Positions 35,049 through 48,227 of a stretch of 64,000 nucleotides of DNA are shown one piece after another. A program made the translations under genes and the position numbers. Each line of letters starts with the position of its first letter. The first letter of the stretch is position 1. Under the pieces are notes generated by a model that saw only the letters and a list, made by a program, of their open reading frames with translations, made no database searches and was not told where the DNA came from. The DNA is from Eudorina sp. 2006-703-Eu-15 (taxonomy: Eukaryota; Chlorophyta; Chlorophyceae; Chlamydomonadales; Volvocaceae), in assembly GCA_003117195.1 (NCBI GenBank), contig BDSI01000022.1:1115752-1179751 (forward strand), in the 5' to 3' direction.

Positions 35049-36299
35049 TCAGACGAGCAGCCGCTTCCGCGTGAGCCCAACGCTGCGCTGCCGCGCCAGC
35101 CGCATCCGCACCGGCGACGCGGGCGCGCTGCCCGGAGGCGCGGCCGCGGCCATGCCCGGCTGTGCCGACCCGAGGCTCAGCCGCCCGTCCACGTCCATGT
35201 CCAGACGCTCGATAATGACCGCGACCTGCAGCACATCCTGTACCACGGGCTGGTGTGTCTGATGCCTGTACGGCTGGTCAGCTGCTTTCGGCAAGCCCGA
35301 CATCGGGCCTTCCACCGCACCGTGGCCTGGATGAAGCCCTCGCCAGGAGGATGCCAGGGAGCCGAACGGGTTCACCGACGAGCCGGCGGGCCCTGGGGCA
35401 CCCACGACCGGACCTGCCGGCGCCGCCGCCGCGGTCGCAAGCCGAGGCTCTGCTCCGAAACCCAGAAGCCTGCTGGTCTTTGGACCCGACTGCCAGTCTG
35501 CCACCCCTAAACAGCGCCGTCTGACATCTCTGTGCTGTCCCTCTCCCTCTGCCTCTCCCTGTCCCTGTTTCTGTAGCTGCCCCGGCTCCCACGGCAGAAC
35601 CCCGGGCGCGGCCGTACGTGGAGCGTTCACAGGTGGTTGAGGGTCGCACTCCGGGAAGCATGGCACCGGCCAGGACGCCGGGTCGTCACTCCCTTGGCGT
35701 GGGCCCGCCACGCATGACTGGCGCTCCTGGTGGTGCAGCCGCCGCTGGTTATCCCAGGACCCCTGGCCGGCATCCGAGAAGCCGCTGCCACCGCCGCCGC
35801 CGCTGCCGCCGCCGCTGCTAGTACCTGGGTCAGCTGAGACCCCGCCGTTGCTGGCGTCGCAACTGGCGGGCTCGGGAACCACAACCCTAGCCCTCGAGGC
35901 GGGATCCTCGAATCGGCACCTCGCAGGCATCTGGTTCGACATGGATTCGGCGACAGCCCCTTGAGACTGAGGAGGGGAGCCGCCTCCGCCGCCTCCGCCG
36001 GGAGCCAAAGGCACATCCCAGCTGACGCAACCGGCAGGCCGATGCGCCTCCCAGGCCATCTCCGCCTCCACCACCTCCACATCCATTTCGCCACCCGTCG
36101 GGGCACAGCCGTCGCCGCCGCCGTCGCCGTTGCTGGTCAGCGGCCCCGCCACAAGTCCCCGCACTGTACAAAACGCATCGCCGTCGCCGTCGCCATCGCT
36201 GGCTAGGCAATTGCTGCTGTTGGTGGTGGCCGCGGATCCGTGGTATGCGTCTGCGTCGGAAGCCAAACCCTCCGGCCGGCGCTGGGCGGTTGACGGCAT
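35049..36299 (-). CDS. Low-complexity protein of unknown function
   Basis: The minus frame is open from about 36698 to TAA at 35049-35051. The first in-frame ATG that gives coding-like sequence is at 36299, for 416 residues beginning MPSTAQRRPEGLASDADAYH. It is rich in Asp/Gly, then Gly/Ser, and ends basic (SVGLTRKRLLV). One region near the C-terminus, VVQDVLQVAVIIERLDMDVD, looks like folded sequence, but I do not recognise a domain. Upstream exons may exist between 36.3 and 36.8 kb, and part of the open frame around 35.53-35.57 kb (short purine-rich repeats) could be an intron. The gene faces away from the 821-residue gene at 37.7 kb. Confidence 0.42.
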   Translation of the reverse strand: MPSTAQRRPEGLASDADAYHGSAATTNSSNCLASDGDGDGDAFCTVRGLVAGPLTSNGDGGGDGCAPTGGEMDVEVVEAEMAWEAHRPAGCVSWDVPLAPGGGGGGGSPPQSQGAVAESMSNQMPARCRFEDPASRARVVVPEPASCDASNGGVSADPGTSSGGGSGGGGGSGFSDAGQGSWDNQRRLHHQERQSCVAGPRQGSDDPASWPVPCFPECDPQPPVNAPRTAAPGVLPWEPGQLQKQGQGEAEGEGQHRDVRRRCLGVADWQSGPKTSRLLGFGAEPRLATAAAAPAGPVVGAPGPAGSSVNPFGSLASSWRGLHPGHGAVEGPMSGLPKAADQPYRHQTHQPVVQDVLQVAVIIERLDMDVDGRLSLGSAQPGMAAAAPPGSAPASPVRMRLARQRSVGLTRKRLLV

Positions 36300-37730
36300 T
36301 GGGTCGCCGCCGTTACACGATCGCGTTCGAACATCGCGTGGTGGGGGCTGATCGCGGGTCGACCTCTGGTGCCACAGGTGGTTTCGCTGATGGTAGAGGT
36401 CGTAGGGGGGCGGATCGGATGGCTCTGCGGGGTCGCTTGTGCAGGGGGACGTCCGTTGATGTGGGTCAGGAGGAGCCTGGGTCAGGTCGGGTTGCGGCGA
36501 GGTACGAATGGTGGGCGGACCCGCGGTGGGTCGCTCGTGGATCGTGTCGTACGGCCGCGGGAGGCCAGTTCTGCAGGCCGCCACCAGGCCGGCGGGGAGG
36601 GGTGGCTTGGAGATGCCGAGCAGCCTCAGCAACGCTGCTGGCTTGCCTGTTAGGCATGGCGCGGAGCTGCTTCGGTGCAGAAGCGCCAGCGGCACCACCG
36701 AAGCAGCTCCGGCACATCCACAGGGTTCCGTTGTCGCTTATCAGTGCTCTCAGGCCCTCCACTTGTTCTCTACGACAGCAATTCCTGGGACACCACGGTA
36801 GCGCACAGAGACCACCTGCGTCGATATGAGCAAGATGCACTTAATGAAGTCTCCGAATGTACCACTTTATGAGATATTATCGATGATACTATGCCTTCTG
36901 AATGGCTCCGAAAGCGTTCGGGGGTGAGAGGATGTCAGATAGAAGGCACCCACTAAGCACTACCTGAACCCAAGAACCGGCAATGTGGAATGCAGGTATA
37001 TACGATACCTAGGCAGTGTTGACTGGCAATGGACCCACCTCCAGTCAGGTGCCCCGCGGGTTGTAAGTCCTCCACGACACGATGTCCGCCAGAGACACTC
37101 CTTTTCTCAGCGACTTTAACCGCACGCAGCCCGTGCACGTTGGTCAAATGTTTTTATTATGAGCTCGTGATGGAATTCTGGATGCTTGCACATTCGATGA
37201 GTCCGGGCGTCCGGCTAGGTCTGCATCCCTGTCTAGGCAAATATGAACGTAATTGTCGGGATAATGCCAAGCAGACGATGTAAAACTTTTAGATTGTGAC
37301 TGACAAACAAGCGAAGGCGGAAAAGAAAAACAATCATGCATTGTGTACGTGAATAAGACCGTCAGCAAAGTCGAGCGTTCTGGCAATACGGTTTCGTGCC
37401 TGATCATAGCTATGCCCGCAATCCATGATAGCTGAATTAATTTGCTGGGAACGTTTTTCTGATCAGATCGTCTCAAGCCCTTTCTCAGCCAGGGGAACTA
37501 CACGTTATGCTTGCGGCTCTCATCATTGCTCCTGCATATGTCAGATCTTGCCTGCACCGTATTGACAACTGGTCTTCTGGTGACACGATTGTTGCTCTGT
37601 ACCCCCGAGTTCAGTGACCATCGTGTGGATCATTAATATCCCGCAGTATATTAAGGTTTAATTGGACGTGGTCATAATTTAAGAAGGTATTAGGCTTGAT
37701 CAACAGCAAAATCAGATCGAGTCTGTCACC
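36300..37730. promoter_or_regulatory. Divergent region between two unknown genes
   Basis: Between the 35-kb minus gene and the 37.7-kb plus gene. From about 36.8 kb on the sequence is clearly more AT-rich than the flanking exons, as expected for promoters and 5' UTRs. Upstream exons of the minus gene may occupy 36.3-36.8 kb. Confidence 0.35.
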
Positions 37731-40700
37731 ATGGACAGTGTCGGCGGAGCTAGGGCACCAAATCCGTCGCGCTGGTCTGTCGACTGGAATGTACGCGGTA
37801 GATCAATCCGGCGACCATCAGGACCTGTTAGAGCAATGCATGATCAGGCAGGTGCTGTGCCAGCGACAGCGGTCCCTGTTCCGCACCCCTCGGCGGCGCG
37901 CGTCATCATTCGTGATGGGGCAAGGCTGAAATTGAAGCCTTACGCTTGTGACTTACCTGTCAATGGCGCGACCAATGCCGCCAGTAGCGGTGTCGGCAGC
38001 GGCAGTAGCGGCGGCCGTAGGGCTCAACACAGCTCCGGTTGCGCCGGGGGCTACGAGCGTGGCGGCAACGGCAAAAGCGTCATTCACCGGCGCGGCGGCC
38101 GTCATGGCAGTAGTGGGGGAAATGGAGGCGGAAGAGGCGGGCGCGGACACACCGGCAGCAACAGTGATGGCGATTTCCCGGAGCCATCTAACGAGCAGGG
38201 CTCGCCGGTCGCAATTTCGGCTTGGGTCATCGGCGGCGGATTTGCAATGGCGTCACTCGAGCTGGGCTTCGCGCCACCAGCTGCTGCTGCTGCCGCTGCT
38301 GGCGGCGGCGCTCCCACTGCCCACGCGAGCAATGTCTCCAGCGGGCAGTCAGCAGCAGCACTGCCGGCCGCCGTCACCGAGAGCTCTGCCGACGGCCTCG
38401 CAGCTGCCGGCGCCGCCACCGCGGCCGCCACCTCGTTGTCGAAGGCGGCGGCCTTTTCCTTCGGCGGTGATGCGGATTCGTCGCCGCAGCACCGCCTGAA
38501 GCGGTTGGTGCGTGAGGCCTTCGCGGAGCTGACGGAACTGCGGGTGCGGTTGGAGGCCCTGGAGGCAGAGGGCGCGGCGGAGGCGGCCGCGGCCGCGGCG
38601 GGCGAGGCGTGGGTGGTGCCGCTGGAGGGCTTCGCGGTGCGGCCGATCTCTCGGGCCCTCGCGCCCGGAGTGAGCCTGCGCTGCAGCGCACAGGTGGGTG
38701 GGCGGGTGGGTGGACGGGTGTAGGAAATGGGTAGACATATCAAACTGCGCTGTTGCCAGAGCATTGGTCCGGTGAAGAAGGGGCGGGTGGGTCTCGCGGA
38801 TTCGGGGCCAGCATGTTGCGACGAGGGTCGACCGGTCGGGACGGCAGTCCTTCGGTTCCCCTCATCCCTCCTGTGCCAAGTGCCCTTCGCAGCCTTTGGA
38901 GTGTCTTCCCTGTCGTCGGCACCTTGCCTGCAACCTGGCAGGGCCCTGGAAGCCCGTCGCCCGTGCTGTGCCCAGCCCCCATCGCCCGTGTACGCTGCTG
39001 CCTCCAACCCGGGGACGTTTCCCGACACATGGCGGCGCAGGGCTCCCGCTGAGATCAGCGCCGCCCCTTCGCCGCCTCTTCTCCCAAACCGTGCTACATG
39101 TACGAAGCGGTGTGTGCGCTGCGTTCGGTGCAGTGTTTCTCCTCCTGGCTCGACACATGCCGCCGCACTCCGCACTCTTGACACCCCCGGAACCTGCAGG
39201 TTAGCGGCACTGTGGACGCACCGGTCTTTGCGACCGTTGCTTCAGCAGAACGGATGGAGGGCGTCGGCAGCATGGACGGTCGCGACGCTGACGGCGGCCG
39301 CGACGTCCCCACCGGATGGGATCCGTCCTGGAGCGGTCTCTTCGAAGAAGCCGGGCTGAGCACCGCCCCACGGCTGCGGCTCCGAATCCAGTCCCTGTGG
39401 GGTACCGATGGCGGCGCCGGGGGTCAGGCTGGGCCATCTGCGACCGCTGGCGGCAGCAGCAGCGGCGGAGGCGGTGGCGCAGCCAACGCGGCCGCGGTCC
39501 TGCAGCCAAGGCTGGGCCGGAGGGCGGGGAGCGCCGGGGAGGAGGGCGGTGCGGCCGCTGGAGGGCCGGAGGAGCGGGAGGCGGAGCGGCCTGTGGCGGC
39601 GCACCTCCAGGTGTCGACAGCGGAGGGAAGCCGGCATCTGCAGCTGGATAAGGTGCGGCGGTGGTCGCTGGGGGCCGCCGGGACTGCCTTCTACCTGAGA
39701 GGAGAGGTGGAGGAGTAGGAGGGCGGCCCTGTGGCCTGCCATGGGGGGTGATGATCTGGTGCGATGGTGGTCGTGGGTAGTGGGTAGTGGGTGGCACCGC
39801 AGGTCGCTCCGTGTGGCGGGGCCCATGGGCCCATTCACGGAGGGGAGCGGAGCGGAGCGGCGGGGAGGGTTAACGGAAGTTGATATCTGTATATCTTCAG
39901 ACGGAGAGAGCTGAGGGAGTTGTGATCCCGAAGGTCATCTACCGCCGGCGGAGAGGGCGCTGTCGGCGTGTTTGATGTTGAATCGTTGAGTTGGTCACTA
40001 TCATCGCCTTTTCTTTCTTGTCGGGTGAACTCACCGTACTTGGCCCGTGGCGGTGCTGGGAACTCCCGGAGCCCGTCCTTGCTGTTGCCGACATACATCG
40101 TGCAGCGCCCACAGCGAGCGCGCCCAACGCCCCAGTATGGCCCATGTCCTCTGTCCCCGCCTGCCATCCCTATCTGTGTGATGCGACGGGTTCGGACGCC
40201 GCCGTGTCGCCGCAGCTCCTGCTGAAGATGGAGGCGCACCCGCGGCTGAGGCTCCTGCTGGCGACCCACGGGTCTCTGGAGAACATCGGCAAGAACGTCA
40301 ACCCGTACGCGGGTAGGGTAGGGGCACAGAGGGATCCCGAACCTAGAGCCTCTGCGTCTGCGTCTGGGTCTGGGTCTGTCCCGTCCTTCCCGTTCACCTG
40401 CAGGTCAATGCGGGAACGGGAATGGCCACACACGATGCACCGTACGGCGATATACCGTATGGCATGTCGCTCGTCACATTCCGCACCGGTGCGACATCGT
40501 TGTGGATCCAGACGGCGTCGCATTCCCCTTGAAATCTTCACCTGCAGGCGGGGGGTGTGGGGGTGTTCACTCACAGGTAGTCCTCGCCCGCCGTGCATAC
40601 AGACGCGCCCCTGATGTACCGCCCCCCCAAGTAATTATGTTATCGTATATCCCTGGGATGGTACGTCTTTTTCACCAGCGCGTCATGCGCTGTGCCTGGC

Positions 40701-42756
40701 GGATCACCGACGTCGCGTGTGCCCGGGCTTGTGGCTTGTGCCCCATGTCGCCCGTCCCTGACCTCGCAGCGGGCACCGGGCTGCAGCGCGGGCTGACGGA
40801 GGCCATGCGGCGGGGCCACGACCTGACGCTGCTGTCGGAGGGCGGCACCGGCGCTGCGGCGGCCGCCTCCGTTGGTGACCTGTCTCTGGCCGTGGGCGCC
40901 TTCGCCCGGTCGCCACCACCGTTAGGTACGTCACGGCGCCCGGGAGGGAAGCGCATCGACTGGGGGGAGCGACCCAGTCGGAGGACCGGATGGCCGGGGT
41001 GAGGGTGAGTGAGGGTTGAATTGAAACAAGAAAAAAAGCCAGAAACGAACCCGGGCACACCCAGAAACACTCGGAATACTTAGAGGGTGAGGGGTGCGGG
41101 GACCTGTGGGCGGAACGGCTGCTCGATTGTGAAATGTGAACCATCCGATGCCAATGCTGGAATGCGGTTTCCCCTTTGGGTTGAACCGGACAGCAAGCGG
41201 GTTGTCCAGTGTGTAGAGAATGCGTGATGGCACCGCTTCTCTGTTGCTTTTGCCGTGACAGCGAGCGGATGCGGTGTGGTGTGCCCGCCGGCGGAGCGCA
41301 ACTTGTTGTTGGTGCAGCAGGCCGCGACCGACACCCGGAGCGCAGAGTGCGCGAGGTGGCGGCGCTTTTGACTCGCTTGATGTGACTGCGGCCCAATGAC
41401 TGGTCCTGCGATGTCTGCGAACCTGCATCGTCGCGGCCCTGCGTCCCCCCGCCGCAGGCACCGGAGACCCGGTCGTCGTCGCGGCTCCGCCAGGCGCCCT
41501 GCGGGCCGACACGCTGTCGTCGGCCTCGGCGGCTGCCAGCAGCACCACGTGTGCGCAGTTGTCGCTGCACCGCTCCCGCCGGCTGGCCCTGTCCGCCGTC
41601 TGGTCCAGCTCCGCCGGCGACGCAGCCGTCGACGCGGCGCTGCCGCAGCAGGACCTGGGACATGCCGACCGCGGCGGCCGCGGCGGCGGCAGCGAGTGCT
41701 CCCACAGCGACGGGAGCGCCCGCTGTGCAGGGCGGCTCGTGCAGCGCGGCGTTGTGGGTGAGCGGGCGGGGGCACGAATGCTATGTGTGACTGGTACGTC
41801 GGTTGCGCTGCGCTGCTGGTCTGCTGCACCCCGGCTGCCGTTCGCGCGTTCCCGAGCACGCAGCATGCCTTGGCAGCTGGTCAAAGATTACGGAAGCCCG
41901 CGATCTGATCTCCAGGCACGTCGCCTTCCACATTGCCGCTGGCTTCCTTACCGCTGGGTTGGCCGTGTACCGTATGGGTGCGTGGGAGCGCTGGTGAGCC
42001 CTTCTCAGCGTCCCGCTTGGTGCCCCACTGTCCGATCCAACCCATTGACAGCCGCGGCGCAGCTTACCGACCGGCTGACCGCCGCCGCCTGGGCCGGGGA
42101 TGCTTCGCCCGGCCACTCGCGCTGCGTGGCGGAGGCGTGTGGCGGCGAGGATGGGCCCCTGGGTCCGTGGGCCGACGCCGGGGCGCTGCCGCAGCCGCTG
42201 CAGCCGTCCTGGCGGGAGCAACGCGTGGGGGCGCGGCTCTCCACGTTGCCTGATCAGGACACCGGGCGCAGCTACGCGCTGAGCGTGAGCCACCGCCAAC
42301 GGCTGGAGGGAGGCAGACCCCGGTGAGCAGCGGCGTGGCGGGATCCGGAATGTCGCTGGGTTTGACCTGTGTCGAGCATTTCATGTTTTCATTCGCCCTG
42401 GCTGTGCGTGCGCGTGCGGAAGATACCGCAGGCCGACAACCCGCGGTGTCGAAGTTCGGGGTGAGAATGTCGCATCGCCATGCTGTCGTGTACGGTGACT
42501 GGGGTTGCGTCTCACATCGCCTGGCGTTGAGGGGTTGTTTCCTTTCTGGACGGGGGTATGGTCCGGCCGATCTTGACCGCACAGGCGCTCCGTCCTGATC
42601 GCGGAGGCGTCGGCGGCTCTGCCGGCGGCGCACGGGGTGCTGCTGACGCCTGGGCTGGTGCTGCTGCACGGGAGCGGTGCGGCATGCGGCGGCGAAGGAG
42701 GCGGCTCGAGCCGGACGTTGCTGCTGGCCGCAGCGCAGGCAACCTGGAGCTTCTGA
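37731..42756 (+). CDS. Unrecognised 821-residue protein with coiled coil and strand-rich C-terminal half
   Basis: Seven exons join in phase: 37731-38693, 39200-39706, 40216-40312, 40770-40925, 41458-41757, 42052-42322 and 42585-42756 (TGA). The ATG at 37731 is in a good context (tcaccATGg). Residues 1-240 are Gly/Ala/Ser-rich. A charged helix, about residues 255-280 (RLKRLVREAFAELTELRVRL), looks like a coiled coil. From about residue 290 the sequence alternates hydrophobic and polar residues (SLRCSAQVSGTVDAPVFATV, AFYLRGELLLKMEAHPRLRL, RSYALSVSHRQRLEGG) and ends TLLLAAAQATWSF, with a terminal Phe. That pattern recalls a membrane beta-barrel with a C-terminal aromatic, such as an organelle outer-envelope protein, but this is only an impression. 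No family was recognised. The splice chain is well supported; the extent of the N-terminus is less so. Confidence 0.65.
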
Positions 42757-44297
42757 CTCGCACATGCCTCTGGGTTCCTTCGCTGAACGGAAGACATTCA
42801 GGCGCGCGGACTGTTTGGATACTGTATGCTCCGCTGGCTGTCCCAGCACCATGGGTGCGCCCTCACCCTTGCCAGGGCAGGGCAGGGCAAGGCAAGGCAC
42901 GCCCTGTCCTCCCTCGATCTGGCCCGCAAGCTGGAAGTTGCGGAATACTGGACGCATTCAACTGTCAGGCTGTCACGCCAGGGCGTTACCGGTTGATGTC
43001 ATAACGGTGACCATCGCGGGGATTCGTGGCGCGTTGCTCGCTGACGGCTGACGGCGCGATGAGGCACTAGGCGGAAGGTGTGGCAGCTCCGATCCGTTCT
43101 CGCGGCCTCCGACTGTCTTTTACAGGCGTGAATTTGCAACCGTGGATGTAGATGCGGCAGCGGTAGAGCACCGCTTCCGTTCTCGGTGCACGACACTGTC
43201 ACGCGATGCGATGTTTGTTGAGGGTTTCGACGGGCTCCAGTTCCCAACCCGCCGTGCAAATGATCCTGCCCCCTTATGCCTTGCAACACAGAGTCCTCAT
43301 GTGAACAGAATCAGTGGCAACAGACCTGGGCTCTCGACGGGGCTGCGCGGCTTGGAGCGGCACTTTGCAGACGGAGACGTATACCGGTATGCAGCGCAAT
43401 TTTCGGCCGCAACACGGGGTCAGGGACGGAGGCCAGGTCGCCCCGAGCTACAGTTCCAGCTTCGGCTCCTGCTACAGCTCCTGTTACTACAGTGATGTAC
43501 CGCTGCCTGAACCTATCGCCATCAGTATCAATTTATTCTGTCATTCCGCTCTCCTCCGCGGACACCCTTGCCGCCGAAACAAGGATCTTGGCACCACCAC
43601 CCGGTGGGGGGTTGATACGGTATGCCGACTGAAAACTGAAGAATCGCACAACCCACACCCCAGCTGAACGTGCGGATGTCCAGGTCGCAGCAGCCAGGAG
43701 GCCGCTGCAGGGCTCCACAACCGACATCCGGACAGCCGTTGCAAGGGGAGACCGGCGACCAGGTTCCGCGTTCTTTCCAGCAGGGTTGCGCCTGGCAGCC
43801 GGGTTCATCACGGCGAGGTCATCACGGCGAGGTAACGAAGGCGCCCTACCTGGTCAACCTCGCACATACATGCCTCTCCATGACGCCAGGAAAGCGCAGT
43901 TTGCAAAGTTAGTTTAAAGGCGCAATCAAGGCTTGTATGCCCTTCAAGCCTCAGCTGATGGACACACTTGGCGCCGGCGACACCCCATGAATCCCATCCA
44001 TGTAGTGGATGTGGTAGCCGTGGCCCTCGCTGCTGTCCAACATCACCGAAACACGCGAGCATATCTCCCAGCTCGCCTCAAAAGGTATTTCACTTCCTGA
44101 CACCTGCTGTACAGGCTTCCAAAATTTGCCCTGTCAATGGGTTTGTGGCTACGAGACCCCGCACGGCGCCGGGGTGTTGGTGCTAGATGAAACCCTAGCA
44201 CCCTTACTGCTCGGTGCAGCTCCTAACACGCTTTCAGGACATGGCGACAGTCCTGAGTACGGCTACAGCTGCTGCCACAGCGTTGGCGTTGGGTTTG
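42757..44297. other. Intergenic stretch without a recognised gene
   Basis: Convergent region between the 821-residue gene (plus) and the MYND pseudogene (minus). Open frames here have no domain or consistent splice sites. I saw no TGTAA close to the upstream stop codon. Confidence 0.45.
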
Positions 44298-44344
44298 CTA
44301 AGGGCCCCAGCACTCCCGCTTGATACCCCGCCTCTGGATGCCCC

Positions 44345-44430
44345 GCTTTGGCCTCCGCCTTCCCCGCCTTCGCCTTCCCCTCCTCCGCCTTCCCCGCTTC
44401 CGCCTTCCCCGCTTCCGCCTTTCCCCCGCC
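44345..44430. repeat. Purine/pyrimidine-asymmetric minisatellite
   Basis: A C/T-rich array of units such as cttccgccttccccg runs across the 3' end of the MYND pseudogene. On the minus strand it reads as Gly/Arg/Lys-rich sequence after the last finger cysteine. Confidence 0.7.
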
Positions 44431-46814
44431 CCGACGTGCCCGATGACGCACTCCGCCTTGTGACCCGCAACCCAGTGCGCCGTCTGGCAGCCGCGGCTGC
44501 AGTACGACACCGTACGGCACCGACCGCAGGCCTGCAACCGAGCTCCGCCTCCGTGTCGCCCTCCAGGTTGGTTCAGGCGGGATTGGAGCACGTGCGCAGG
44601 GCCGAGGACAGATCCGCCGGGGAGGCCAGGCTGCGAGCCGCCATCACAATCGCCGTCGAAGGCGGCGCCATCAGCCTGCTTTCCGCCGCCACCGACTGCA
44701 GGTCATCGTCAGTAACGTCCTCCCCCGCCCACTGACCCGCGCTCCATCGGCTCAGCCGCGACGCCATCGCCTCCACGTCCCGGGCAAGGTTCTCGTACTC
44801 TGCCTCCAAGTCCGCTGCCAGGCTACGGACAAGCTCCGGGGGCCAGTACGACACGGGTCTCGCTGCCGCCGCCGAGTCAGCCGCCGCCGCTGCTGCTGCT
44901 GCCCCAGCGCCGCTGTGTGTACGTCGTGTACGGCGTGTAGCGCGGGACGCTTGTGCCGTCGGTCCTGCAGCTGCTGCACCACTTCCACCACCCCCTGAGC
45001 CGACTGCAGCGGCACTTCCGGCGCGCGTTGACGCCGCTGCCGCAGCCGCCTCTGCAGCCGCCCTGACGTCTCGCGGGTCGCGGCATCGCACCCGCCACAC
45101 GAATCAACACCCGGGCTAGCCGTCTCTTCCCGGCCGATGGGTTGGGTAGGCCGCCCTCGCCCTCCCGGAGGAGCCGCCAGTGCTCGCCGCCGCTCTGCAG
45201 GGCCCTGAGGCCGATGCCCAGAACCGACAGCACCTGACTCCTTTGCAGCAGTCGGATTCGCCAGTCGTGCCCGCGGGCGTCAGCGGACCCAGCCGCGGCA
45301 GGACAGGCATCGATATGGCTTCAGGCCCGCCGCTGCCGCCACCGGCGGCATCCACGCAGCCTTCGCTGTGGCTGTCGACGCGTCCTCTGCCGCGGCTGAC
45401 CTGACTGCGGCCGCTTCCGCTGCCGCTGCCGCTGCCGACGCGCCCGTTATGGGGTATGGCATCGGCAGAGATTGGCGAACTTCCCACGGCAGCGGGTCCT
45501 TCCCGGGTCTCCGGAACCCCGACCGGCTCCGCCAGGAGGCTGGCCCAGTCGAGCAGGACCTCCAACGTGTTCCAGAACCTCGTCGTCAGTTTCTCGCCCA
45601 GAAAGGTCTGCGGCGCCTCCGCCTCATTGCAGTCGCGCAGCGCCTCGGAATCCCGAATAAGCTGCTCTGCACTGCGCGGCAGGGCCGACTCCGCCGCGGG
45701 TGACAGCACCGCCGCCAGCCGCTGGAGCGGTGGCGGCGGCAGCAGCGGCGGCGGCGGCGCCGTCGGCGTCGAGCCACCCGGTGCATCCGCACCCCATCCC
45801 GAGGGTGCGTCCTGATGGCCAGCTGTGCACTCCAGCAAGTCTCTGCTGCCCCAGCGGACGAGCACCGCATACAGTTTTGACAGCAGCGCGGCAGCGGCGA
45901 GCGAATCTTCTCCTGCGCCCGCAAACCCGCAGGCGGGTAGAACGCTGGCGAATACAGCCTGCACCGCCGCCAAACAGTTCGCCCCCCGCCGGCGCATCTT
46001 GCGCAGTGTGGCCGCAAAGGACGCCACCTGCAGGTCACTGCCGTACGCCAGAAGGTACGGGAACGGGTACCTGGTGTCATCCAGTAGCGCCCCCAGCAAG
46101 CAGTGCTCGGGACCCGACGGGTCCCGGCAGGCGCGACGCAGCAGGCGCTCCAGGGCGGGCAGCAGGCCGGCCGCCAGCGCCGCCGCGATGTCGTCCGGCG
46201 GCGGGGCCAGCAGCGGCGCGGCGGCGGCGGCAGTGGACGGCTCGCCACCTAACCAAAACATAAAACAGAAGGCGCCCGAATGTTAGGGCATTTCCTGATC
46301 AAGCAATGAATGATGTCGTCTGGTAAGCCCAATTGAAGCTCTTACTTCGCTGTGGAGTGATGCGCTTTCCTCGATGGATCGCGGCCTCTGACAACAGCGA
46401 AACCTAACTTACCGTTGCCACGAGATGCTTCCGATTCAATAACGGACCGCACCACATGGCCCGATTACGCGTCATCCAAGCCAGCCATGTCGTACGACCC
46501 TCGAGCTACGGACTCAGATGACTGAACGATTATCCATGTCTAAGCTCTCTGCTGCGTTCGCTTATAATTGGGCAGTGCCGTACAGCTGTCCAACACTCAT
46601 CTCCACCACCGCCAGTGCCGTCGCCAGCATCATCCTCACTGTCATCTCCGGCAGTTCCGCCGTCGCCGCCGTCGCCACCGTCATCTCCGCTAGGTTCGCC
46701 GTCGCTTCTGCCCCTGCCAGAACTGCTGTCGGAATCCCGCAGCGGCCGTAGCAATGTGGCCAGTTGCTCCAAGTCGTCGCCTTCAGACCACTTCGGCACT
46801 TGGCGCAAAACGTC

Positions 46815-46842
46815 AACGGTCAACCGCCAACGGTCAATCCGC
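46815..46842. repeat. 14-base tandem duplication in the MYND pseudogene
   Basis: aacggtcaaccgcc is followed directly by aacggtcaatccgc. Fourteen is not a multiple of three; the coding-like frame ending LTVGG before it resumes as LTVDVLRQVPKW in a different frame after it. Confidence 0.75.
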
Positions 46843-48186
46843 GCGCCCGCGCGCCAACGGCCGCCACCAACGGTTGCGGTGCGGCGGACGCCGGGTCACT
46901 GCACATCACCACCACCACCACTGCTCGCAGGGCGGCCAGCGCGACCTCTGCCACCTCGTCCCGGGGCAGCACCATCCGCGTCTGCGGGAAGCCTTCGGGA
47001 TACTCCCCCATCATGCCACAGCCGTCCGTGCCGCCGTCCGTGCCGCCGCCGCTTATACCGCCGCCCTCGCTGTCCCGCTGCAACTCCGGATGCACAGCTT
47101 TCCCCACACCGCCCTTGCCCAAGCGCCTACTGCTGCCGCCGCCGCCGCTGCGGCCTGGCGTTGCGGCTGCCTCCTCCTCCGCCTGCTGTTGCGTAATCTC
47201 TTTCTTTCCCCTCCTCCTGACGCTGCCACACCCGGGCGGAGTCCACCGCCAGCCGCCCGATCCGCAGGGCTAGGGCCGCGAGCGCCCGATGGCTGACTAG
47301 GGGCGGCCCGATCATTGACAGCATCACCGCATTCAGCAATGAATCGAGCGCTCTGCATGCTGCGAAGGGCAGCACCGGAACTGGGGCTCCGTCGACCTCC
47401 TGCGGCTGCTGCTGCTGCAGCAGCTGCTGCTGTTGCTGCTGACGCCGCTGTTGCTGCTGACGCCGTTGCTGCTGCTGCTGCTGCTCCTGCTGTTGTTGCG
47501 GCTGTTGCGCGGCAGGTAGCGGAACCCCCACGCAGCCAACTGCTGGGGAGGGGCCTTCTAGACCCACGTGCACTGCCATCACTTGCTGCATGCCGTACAG
47601 CAGCCTTGCCGGCATGCCGTACGATGTGCCACCATCGGCAACGCGCAGCACCGTCACAGCCGCCGCCAGCAACAGGTACTGCACACCGGGGGCTGTCAGG
47701 GCCTGGTGCGCCTTCGGCTCTGATGCTAGGATGCCTAGCAAGCCGAGGTTTACGGACAGCAACCCCTGCATCATTAAATTGTGATCGCGCGCTAGCGTTT
47801 CACCCTGTCGTACAGCCGTTGGCGGCGCCATCAGCTCCACCACCGTGAGCACCGCCCTGGCCGCATGGTCCATCACGGAGCTGTCCGCCAGCCCGGCCGC
47901 CAGCTCGTCAATGTACGACGACAGAAGCCTTTTCCTGTCGAAAACGTGCATTCCCAGCATCATTTTGGTGAATGGAATGAGCGCCTGGAGCCCTTCTTGA
48001 ACCCTTGCCGACCAAGGACGCCGCGGCCGCATCCTGATGACCCTCCGTTGGCGCTGCATCCAGCCCCGATGATGGCAGTCTCGCGGATGCCGCCGCCGGA
48101 GCATCCTGACCATTGGCGGCGGAACCCACATCGGCGGCTGCACCTGACTGCCGTACACCACGATGACCCACATCGTGATGATCCTC

Positions 48187-48227
48187 CTGCTGTTGCTGCT
48201 GCCGCTGCTGCTGCTGCTGCTACTGCT

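Noticed and set aside
44573..44575. In-frame TGA at a Cys position as a selenocysteine codon
   Set aside because: Volvocine algae do make selenoproteins, but a frameshift follows within about 30 bases and several other stops break the gene; decay explains it better.
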